Origin: Straminergon stramineum
Lineage: Eukaryota > Streptophyta > Bryopsida > Hypnales > Calliergonaceae
Length of the DNA stretch: 64,000 bases
Assembly (NCBI GenBank): GCA_963920665.1
Contig: OY987264.1
Coordinates: forward strand, 35,630,906-35,694,905
Reading direction: 5' to 3'
The notes below the pieces were generated by a model that was not told where the DNA came from, ran no database searches, and worked only from the letters and a program-made list of their open reading frames with translations. The translations under genes and the position numbers were made by a program. This document shows positions 38,966 through 48,119 of this stretch, one piece after another; within the stretch, counting starts at the first letter, position 1; each line of letters opens with the position of its first letter.

Positions 38966-40510
38966 AACCCCTCGCAGACTACCAAGCGATCATTTACTAC
39001 TGCCGCTGCTGCTACAGGCGCTCATCGTTGCTGCAGTTCTCTCCCCTGGTTTGGCTTTGCATCCCTTCAATTCTGTGTGTTCCGCTCAATCTTTGAATTG
39101 GCTCTGTCCGTTGCAAGATCTGTGTGTAGCCTAGATGGTGTGTGGTTTTCTCTCCAGCTTTGTTTTCACGTTAGAGGCCGTGGAGGTTGGGAAGAGGACA
39201 ATGATCTTGGGATTGGAAGGGGAAGGCTTTTCTTTTTACTGTTCTGAGTTTTATGCTCAAGCTTTTGGTTCAAATTTCTCACGGAGCGCTGACCTCAACC
39301 GATCTTGAATTTGTTTGGTGCTTCTTCTTGTTTTGACGCAATTGAATTCTCGTATAATTGCAAGAAAGAGAAAAAAAGGAGTATGTAGTTTGAAATTTTG
39401 GATATCTGCTGATCGTCTCCTGTTGCGTCATCGTGAGAATGGCGCTTTAGAGTGACTGAGCGTGTAGTGTCGGAAGGTAACTGTAATAGATATATGTGTG
39501 AGGGTCGGTGATCCTCTACTGGTATCCTTCGTCTTGCCGCTTACCGTCTTTTTCCTTGTATTCACCACCAATTTAGCGATGTGAGTCGTAGCTAATTCCG
39601 GGTTTTGAGTCTGTTTTGAAACCCTGTAAGATGTGTATTTTATTTTTGCCTACGAATTAGAGTTTCTGTTCTCCTTGGTTCGAAGTAAGAGGCATCATTG
39701 AACTGCTGCGTGTGTTGATCTAATCATACAGTCTCTCCTGAGTACTAAATTGGAGATGGAGGGATGGAGGGATCTGTTAAATAATGATGTCGGGGAAGTA
39801 AAACTTGTCGGTTTAATTTCAGTATTGGCCGGGAGACTCGTTTTCCCCTGGACTTGTTTCATTGTCGTGGCCACCGTCGGGTGTTCTTAGTCTTGAAAAT
39901 GGCGTTTTCTTAACAATCATGGGGTTTGTGCTAAAGAAGACTGACAAGCACCTCACTTTGCTGTTTTTGAACAGAGTCATTCTGCCGTGAGCCGCGCAGC
40001 GCACCGATCTAGCTGCAGGGGCACATCCAGACTTGCGGCGTGGCGTAGTCCTCCTTTAAGGGGGACTACACATCCCGTGGGGATTCTCATTTTGATTTCA
40101 CTTGTGATATTCTGGCAGCAAGGATATTATTTCCATCAAACTTGAGAACTGGGTGTGCCCCTGCGGCTGCTGTAGTATCGAGTTGCGCTCGGTCTTCCAT
40201 GGCGACTTGGCTGGGATGGCTGGGAAAGGCGTTTGCCCAAGTAACCGGTTTGATGACCTCGAACGGAGAGGCGATTGCTGGTGCAATCAGTTTTGTGGCC
40301 TCTCACGGAGAGGCGTCGATACATTGGCTACACCGAATTTGGACGTCTACCTGTGAGGCGTTGCGACATTGGCTAAAAATCAGCACTGACGACGTCGTCG
40401 TTGTCGTTGCTGAGATGGAGGTGGAGAATCTTGGGACAGAGCGAGTCCCAATTGATCTGCCGAGGATCTGCACCAAGCACGATCTTCTGTTGTTCGACTG
40501 TATTGGATAG
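38966..40510 (+). pseudogene. HWLK-motif locus, copy B (inverted, start codon lost)
   Basis: Inverted relative to copies A and C. Homology begins within about 30 bp downstream of where the TATA box lies in A and C, so the promoter is not included. The reading frame corresponding to copy A is open from 40,142 to 40,510, but A's ATG is TTG here; the first in-frame ATG (40,199) would give 103 aa starting MATWLGWLGKAF. EAIAGAISFVAS, HWLHR, EALRHWLK and the acidic tail AEMEVENLGTE...IDLP are conserved. Whether it is expressed is unknown. The 3' flank continues to about 41,320 but is split by a MITE. Confidence 0.45.
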
Positions 40511-40807
40511 TGATATCTAGAAGGCCTAGTAGTGGATGCATCGACATGACTAGCATTGTGATGAAGTGTGCTGGTGAAATGTTGGCAGCTACTGGGCTGC
40601 ACCAAAAAAAAGGAGGGAGTGGAGGGGGCACTGAGGTGGGTGTTCAGAAAGGTGGAAAACTCATTGTGGAAGTCTCTTGAATTACTAAGGAAAAACTTGA
40701 GTTTGGGGAAATTGACTTCGTTTTTGGTTGTGGGTGAGCGCCGATTGGCGGCTGCATTACTGTGCGAATGGTGTTTTGTGTTGTCCATTTTGAATGGTTG
40801 CATGCTA

Positions 40808-41279
40808 AGGTAAAACAGCCCATTGTGGTCAGATGACCCGTAGTGAACACCTATGGAATGACCCCATTATGGGTTTTATTACTAAATAAGATTTGGACCA
40901 CAATCAATGTCTTACCTGATAGTAATGGAGTGATTAGTGACTGCATTAGGAACTTCTAACTTTTTAGTGTAATTTCATTGTAGGAAGTGACTTTTTTAGG
41001 CCTTTCACATTAGAAACTATTGTGACTACTTTAGGTGTGTAAGATGAGCATGATGGATACAGATTTTGTTGGTTCTGGGATAGTCTACAGACTCTTTTGG
41101 GCCATGATGGGCTGAATACTTCAAAAATTCATAGCGAATTCATACTTTGTCAAAAAAATATAATTTCAAATGCTCTCACTGTTTCTCACACCTGTCTTTA
41201 TGTGGAAAAAAAATGAAGAAATTTCAGTAATGGCATGAGTACAAACTCCTAATTTTAACCACAATGGGTTGTTTTACCT
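40808..41279. mobile_element. 472-bp TA-flanked MITE, copy 2
   Basis: Ends AGGTAAAACAGCCCATTGTG and (reversed) AGGTAAAACAACCCATTGTG; inverted repeats of 23 bp with 2 mismatches. TA at 40,806-40,807 and 41,280-41,281. It splits the 3' part of HWLK copy B: the flanks GCATGC and TGTATTGACAAAGTAGAATG are contiguous in copy A at about 23,810-23,840 (minus strand), which is the empty site. Confidence 0.85.
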
Positions 41280-41552
41280 TATGTATTGACAAAGTAGAAT
41301 GAAGCAAACATGAAATTGCTCTTTGAGTTAGTGGCACCTTAAAAAATTGTCAGTCAATGTAAGAGCTTCAGTGTCTTCTATGTGATCATGTAGTGAAAAT
41401 CTTGTTCAAACAAATTAGCAAACTATACTAAACAATGTTGCAAAACAGGATCTTAGTAGACTAAAATATTGAAGTGTCCTTTGAGACCCCAAAGTGCTTC
41501 AAAGTACTTGTATCCAAAGTGAGGTTAAAAATTTTCCTCTATATTTTTTTCT

Positions 41553-42290
41553 TTAACCCTAGAAGGATGGATCCATGATCACTAATTTCAAGCCTCTCTA
41601 TCCATCACTTTGTTTGCAGACATTTTGCAACTAGATATAAATGAAATTTTCTTACTTTATTTTTCAGAGATGAAATCATATATTCACTACAAGTCCTAAA
41701 ATTTTCAAATTTTTTTGGAAAAAATTGAAATTCTTGTGAATTTTTTAAGAAAAAAATGAAGATAATTCTTGTCAAATTCAAAATATGCTTGAAAAATCTG
41801 AAATTTTCACCATAGATTTATATTATAGTGTAGAACATCATGGTATAAACCAATGTTACCATGCCACTCTAAAATTAGAAAATCAACAAACCTTGGTTAT
41901 AGGCCCCAAATTTAGATTGCTATAAAATATGAAAATTTATGAATTTTTGGAAATTTCCAATTGGAGTAGAAATTGCACTTGATAAGATTCATTTCATTAG
42001 TGGGACTCAAATTCAAAAAACATCATTTTTATGGCTAAAATTCACATCAAGAGAAAATAGCAAGAAATAGTCCTTATACACTACAAGGGTGATCCGTTTT
42101 TGAAGCATCTTCCTCTTTAGAAAAGTCAATAATACCATAATGAGAGACATTGCAATATTGTTCACTGAAAATATACTCAAGTACCCTCCAAATAAATAAA
42201 TTGGATGAAAAAACATTTTCTTCCATCCCACAGTCTTAGATGAAATCATCCATTGAACATTGAGTATGTGCAACATCCTTCTAGGATTAA
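41553..42290. mobile_element. TTAA-flanked element with CCCTAGAAGGATG ends
   Basis: TTAA at 41,553-41,556 and 42,287-42,290. Ends CCCTAGAAGGATG and (reversed) TCCTAGAAGGATG. This terminus is very close to the well-known animal piggyBac end CCCTAGAAAGAT. The interior is AT-rich and noncoding. It abuts the next small element, sharing one TTAA. Confidence 0.7.
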
Positions 42291-42436
42291 CCCTTTAAAG
42301 GATGCAAATACCCATGACCAAGGTAGTCACCAAAATGTCCAAACTATTGGCCCAATAGGTGCATTCTTTGTTTCTAGAATGAACAATCAAAACATCCATC
42401 TACCACTTTTCAACCTGGGCATTGTGTAAGGGTTAA
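42287..42436. mobile_element. 150-bp TTAA-flanked mini-element
   Basis: TTAA at 42,287-42,290 and 42,433-42,436; ends CCCTTTAAAGGATGC and (reversed) CCCTTACACAATGC. Homologous to the left part of 3,479-3,815 (ACCAAGGTAGTCAC, CCAATAGGT.CATT, TTTGTTTCTA). Confidence 0.65.
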
Positions 42437-42649
42437 CAAATCCAATTGTTGGAATAATTTGTTTAAGTACATCCCACCAAAATTTAAAAGTTAAAATTCT
42501 CACCCATTGCAAGTTCAATGTGTTTAAAGTTCAAAACATAGATAGTGTAAGCCCTTTCTAATAGTGATATTTCTTCTCTTAACATTTTAGGAAAAAGTCT
42601 CATAATTTGTGCATTTCAATCATTCAATGGATTCAAAACTGGATTGAGA

Positions 42650-42827
42650 CGGTCCGAGATGACCCTAAACTATTGGATGATGGTGGAAAGGTACCCAAAC
42701 CGAATGGAGTGGTTGCGGGTTTGATACTTGGCTATGATAGGTTAGTTTATCTAGTGTGAAATCAGCCTTTCTTCCTAACAGAAACCCTTGCAGTGTGTTC
42801 TTGAACACGCTTGTGTCAAAAAAAAAA
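42650..42827 (+). mobile_element. SINE with 10-bp target duplication
   Basis: TGGATTGAGA occurs at 42,640-42,649 and again at 42,828-42,837. Between them is a 178-bp body ending in ten A residues. It contains a pol III B-box-like GCGGGTTTGATACTTGG near 42,715 and an A-box-like TTGGATGATGG upstream. These are the features of a tRNA-derived SINE. No other copy was seen in the window. Confidence 0.75.
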
Positions 42828-42837
42828 TGGATTGAGA

Positions 42838-43471
42838 AAAAAATTAACCTAAAGAACTTTCATATTCATCTTCAAAATAATTATAAAATAGAAGCTAGTA
42901 CTTCATGAAAGAAAAACCTGAACTGCTAATAACTTTGACAAGAAATTGAGAATTGAAATCCCAATTGCAAGAATGTGAAACCCCAAGTCCCAAATTTCAA
43001 CTCTCTACTAATCAAATTTTGATAATTCAGTGGAACTTGGGACGTAGTGTGAAGACTGAAGAGGCCCTCAGATTCTTTGCTTGACAATGTAACTGACATA
43101 AGATTACGTGTAGTGAGAGACTGATCTGTACCTGCGCTTTCCAGACTATAATTGTGTACAGAATGTCACTTTAGAAGGCAGATTTTGACGATTTACGGCC
43201 TCAGTTGTCATGCAATGGAACTAATTAATGTCATTTTCCACTGGCAGTGATTGCATCATATTCTAGCGGTGAGTGCGGAAAACTGATGTAACTTATGATC
43301 TACCTTTTGCGCGCATATCGTCAAGGCCATGTGCAAACCTAACACCACTTCGAACCTCTGAATCAGTGTTGTCTTCCAAAGTAAAACTCACGAGATTTAA
43401 CAGGCCACTTTGGAATTATCTTGAAACATAACATTGTATCTCCTATACTGAATAACAATTTAGGTGCCACT
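42838..43471. other. Intergenic, nothing recognised
   Basis: AT-rich, becoming more balanced after 43,080. No open frame of note. Confidence 0.35.
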
Positions 43472-43917
43472 ACCTGAGGGAGCAATTTCACGTTCCCTTC
43501 ATTCTACATTGTCGGCCCATCGCATGCCACCATTCAAAATGAACAACACAAAACACCACTCGCACAGAAGGGAAACCAATTTGGCGCTCACCCACAACCA
43601 GAAATGTAGCCAATTTCCCCAAACTCACGTGTTCCACTAGTAACTGGGACTTCCACAATGAGTTTAATTCCCACCTTTCTGGAAACCCACCTGGGTACCA
43701 ACGCCTGACGCACTGGCAGAGGTCCCCAAACGGATTGCCCCAGTGCTGCTTCTTTTTAGCCAGTCTACCAGGCAACGCCTCTCCGTTCGAGGTCATCAAA
43801 CGGGTTACTTGCGCAGACGCCTTTCACAGCTATCCCAGCCAAGTCGCCATGAAAGACCGAGCGCAAATCGGTACTAAACTAAGCAGACGCAGGGGCACAA
43901 CCAGTTCTCTCGTTTGA
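43472..43917 (-). pseudogene. HWLK-motif locus, copy C (broken)
   Basis: Corresponds to copy A, but the start codon is lost, the MATWLG segment runs into TAG, and about 300 bp encoding the EMEVENLGTE tail is deleted, joining LAKKKQHWG-like sequence directly to the 3' flank. The leader and TATA region up to about 45,740 are well preserved. Confidence 0.6.
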
Positions 43918-45136
43918 TGGAGCCATAATATCCTTGCAGCCAGAATATCACAATTGAAATTAAATCAAACTAAGAAACCTCGTATCGACACGGGCTGTGT
44001 AGTCCAACTTGAAAGACTACGCCACGCCACAAGTCTGGATGTGCCCCTGAATCTAGATCGGTGCGCTGGGCGGCTCAAGGCGGAATGACTCTGTTCAAAA
44101 ACAACAAAGTGAGGTGCTTGTCAGTCCTCTTTAGTACAAACCGCATGATTGTTAAGAAAACGCCATTTTCAAGAATGAGAACACCCGACGAGGGCCACGA
44201 CAATGAAACAAGTCCAGAGGAAAACGAGTCTTCCGTCTAATACTGAAATAAAACCGACAAGTTTTACTTCCCCGACATCATTAACAGATCCCTCCATCCC
44301 TCCATCTCCAATATGGTACTCAGGGGAAATTGTGTAGATCAACACACGGAGCGGTTCAATGATGCCTCTTACTTCGTACCAAGGAAAACAGAAACTCTAA
44401 TTCGTAGGCAAAAATAAAATACACAACAGATGGGGTTTCAACAAAAACCAGTATTAGCTACGATTCACATCGCTAGATTGGAGGAGAATACAAGGAAAAA
44501 GACGGTAAGCGGCAAGGCGAAGGATACCAGTAGAGGATCACCGATCCTCACACAAATATCTATTACAGTTACCCTCCGTCACTACACGCTCGGCCACTCT
44601 AAAGAGCCATTCTCACGATGATGCGACGAAAATCCTAATTCACCTTTTGACGATGAAAGCAACAGGAGACGATCGGGGCAGCATTCTCAGCAGGTATCCA
44701 AAAATTCAAAATACATACTCTCTTTTCTCTTTCTTGCAATTAAACGAGTGTCCAGTTGCGTCAAAACAAAGAAAGAACCACCAAATAAGTTCAAGATCGG
44801 TTGAGATTAGAGCTCCATGAGGTTCTTGAACCAAATGTTTGAGCATAAAACTCAGAACAGGAAAAAGAAATTCCTTCCCCTTCCAATCCCAAAATCATTG
44901 TCTTGTTCCCAACCTCCACGACCGTAGAGGCCATGGAAAAAAGCTGGAGAGAAAACCACACACCATCTAGGCTACGTCATTGTGATCATGCAGCGGACAG
45001 AGCCAATTCCAAGATTGAGCGGAACACACAGATCGAGTTGAAGGGATGCAAAGTAAAACCTGGGGGGAGAACTGCGGCGACGATGAGCGCTTGCAGTAAG
45101 ATCGCCTCGCAGTCTGAGGGGCGTTTTACGTTAACA

Positions 45137-45145
45137 TTTATACCC
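45137..45145 (-). promoter_or_regulatory. TATA box of HWLK locus C
   Basis: Minus-strand GGGTATAAA in the same context as copy A (CTCTGG upstream, GACTGC.A.GCGATCTTAC downstream). It is preserved although the downstream frame is dead. Confidence 0.45.
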
Positions 45146-45781
45146 AAGCCAGAGCTGTGGCCACAGAGAGATAAAAGCTACAGTAGCACGACCCCGACCT
45201 GTGGGCCCATTGAATCTGGTGGTATAGAAGGAAAAATAAATTGTCTGTACACTGTTCATCATTTGTCTGTATACATCCATGATACCATACATCCAAGATC
45301 CGTATGAACCAATCACGAAGCGCAGCGGAGCTGATCACTGTGAAGCCGAGCGATCATGCACGAAGGCGGCGTGTGTTTTTGGGCCGAAGTTTCCCACTCT
45401 CGGACATCTTGCAGACTCGGTCGGTCGGTTCCTCCATGCCAGAATTGCGCCAGTGCTGTGAAGACTTGTGGCAGCTTAGTTATTGTTTCAAAAAAACACG
45501 CGTGCTCGATCCAGAGCCAGCCGGCCAGTGTGATTGAGCGAATTTCGATGGCATCCCGACTGGGCTGGATCCCGCTCACTCAGCCTCAGCTTCCGTTCTA
45601 CCTGAGCTGCCCGACGACGTCGCTGGATACCCCCATGCAAACTCTGATTCAATGTCAAGTCGAGTTCTTAATTGATTCAGCCTTGAACTCTGCTATCAAT
45701 TTGCTAGCAGGGCTTAACAAGAAGACCACACTACATTAAAAACTGTACTAACTTAGTGCCACATACACTACCCTATTAGTT

Positions 45782-45937
45782 CAAAGGTCAGATTTGGCGG
45801 ACAAAAAAAAAGTCATCTTTGTAAAAGAGTGCCAGTGTGCCACGTGTCATCTTGTGAATGGTCTGAGGTGACGTGCCCCCTGAAAATTTGACGTGAAAAA
45901 CTCAATTTCAACACTCAAGTGCCAAATCAAACCTTTG
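45782..45937. mobile_element. 156-bp inverted-repeat insertion
   Basis: Ends CAAAGGTCAGATTTGGC and (reversed) CAAAGGTTTGATTTGGC. Absent from the matching place in unit A (about 26,300). A target duplication is not clear. Confidence 0.5.
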
Positions 45938-45939
45938 AG

Positions 45940-48060
45940 TATGGTAACTGATTTTAAAATGCTATACAGTTTTACTCTTGATGAATATTATATTCTTACC
46001 AAGTGAATTCTTTACTTACAGAGATCTTCGTCTTTGATTAGTATTGATATCTATGCTCCTGGTAAAAAGATTCATCTATAATAGACAATTATAGCCTTGA
46101 GAAAGTGGTAAGCTAATAGGGGTGACACTAAATACAATTTTGAGTGTAGCATTGGATAGTCTGATAGAGAGCATAGAAGAAGATTAATATTGTCTAATGA
46201 CAAGGAAATAATGCCTTGGGAAATCAATAGCAAGGCTATGATTACTGACTTACTCTTATTGCTCAAGTTTGTTATTCCTTCAAAAAAAATGCTCTTTTAA
46301 ATCTAGCTTCTTCCAATATCAATACTTGTGCAAATTGTTTTGTGTTCATCACGAACTCCCCTATTAGTGCTAAAGATTGAAGAGCGGCCTTGGCCACTTC
46401 ACTTACTAATCATGGAAAGACATTGTTGAAGGACTTAAACTAGACTAGGATATTTCCATTTGCTACCTAATTTCATCATCCTACTTTTGGGGCCCAATAT
46501 TGTCTAAAACATCATCTAAATCTAGATAGTTTCTTTTAAAATCACTATATATAGTAACTATATGACTTAAATAGGACACTACCAAAACAGCTTTACACTT
46601 GCAAAAGGGTTATAATAGAGATGGGGTGTGCATGTTGGAGATAGGATCATTTTAGCCTCATTTAGCTTGGGAACAACACATGGCATCTTGAACCTCCATA
46701 AGTGCCCTTAGACACATGAGAGAGTGATTATGGGTTGTTTGTAGGATGTCCATGACTCTACTCAATCTACGAATGGTTTTGTAAATTTAGGGCACACTGC
46801 TATAGAAATTCACAAAAATTACAATTTTAGTTGGAAAATTTTAATTCTACTTGGGTTTAATTAGGAAAACAAGTGTTCATCTTCAAAAAATATGTGACCC
46901 TCTTGGAATTGGTCTCCAATATATTTAGATTGCTAGTTTGCATGCACGGTAATAGGCTTGTCTACTTTAATTTCTACAAGACATAGCCCATGAGTCTATG
47001 ATTTTGAAGTCAAACTTTAAAAACACCCACTTTATATCCTCATTTCTTTGCTATTTGTAAGCAAATTTTTTAGTTTTAGTTTTTAGAGATGAAATCACAT
47101 GTTTGATTTATGCGGTCCACAGAAATTCCGAATTTGTAGGGGAAAATTGCAAATTATCAAGAAGTTTTGAAGAGAAAAATGAAGAAATTTCATATCAAAT
47201 ACAACACAAGCTTAAGAAATCTAAAAATTTCAAAGTAGAAGTAAATGATAGTATAGAACATTGTGGTGTGAGAAATTTTCCATGTCACAATGTTTAGAAA
47301 TGTGGTTATAGAACCTTAGGTGCCTTCAACCTTCAATAAAACGCTTATTTTTTGGAATTCTAAATTATTTCCAAGAAGAGTAGAATTTAATATTTGTGGA
47401 AGCTTTATTTTGATAGATTTGCTACAAGCAAATGAAATCATTTTGAATGTCTAAATCAAGTTTTAAGGGAAAAAAAGATCAAAGTATTGAAATACTTTCA
47501 ATGAATGTACATCTTTTTTGATAAGTTAGTGATGGTCTAGTGAGCGGAATAATTCCTAGTCAATTTAGTTTCCTGGAGGGTCCATTTGAAGGAGGAGGTT
47601 CGTGGAGGCTTCCTACTTGGATTTGTCGGTTTTTTGACTAACGCCGTAATGGATGAAGGTGTTTGTGAAGAACTCCGCATGGCTAAGTGATGCGGGTTTC
47701 AAAGCGGAGGCCGTTGGGATTTGGTATCAATGGTGATTTGCGACTGATTGGATTGTTGTTTTCTATTTTGGGTGAGTGATGAGTCTCGGAAGCGCAATTG
47801 GAAATTGAGTTTCAAAAATTGAAGCGCAATTGATTATCAAAAATTTGAGCTAGTAAGTTAGGGTTGAGTTTCTGCGCTATGAATTCGAGGGGATGATTAG
47901 TGGTGCTTCTTAGCAAGCTTCGATCGTCAGGCGCTTTTAGATTCTAGAAGCACCATTCGGTAGGCTGTCGTGATCGTAGAGGATTCAGGGTTTAAGGATT
48001 CAGGGTTTAGTAAGGTCACCTTGTGTATGTGAGCGACTCTTTCTGAAAAATTTCCTTAGG
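45940..48060. other. AT-rich spacer and panB 5' region
   Basis: 45,940-47,520 matches 26,330-27,940. From about 47,540 the sequence matches the panB upstream region of unit A (28,440 onward) almost base for base and should contain the panB promoter and a 5'-UTR intron, whose acceptor TGTGCAG lies just before 48,068. GATTCAGGGTTTAAG is tandemly repeated at 47,982-48,010. No clear TATA box was chosen. Confidence 0.5.
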
Positions 48061-48119
48061 ATGTGCAGGTATTGAAAATCGCCGTGTTTTCAACCTCCAG
48101 GATCAGTGCATAAGCGACG

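Noticed and set aside
38966..40510. HWLK copy B as a processed retrocopy (it starts near the expected transcription start)
   Set aside because: The leader is not spliced, there is no poly(A), and homology continues past the gene 3' end to about 41,320, shared with copy C.
24000..46000. CRISPR array, phage or bacterial operon
   Set aside because: Introns, plant organelle enzymes and eukaryotic transposons throughout; no regularly spaced repeats of the CRISPR kind.
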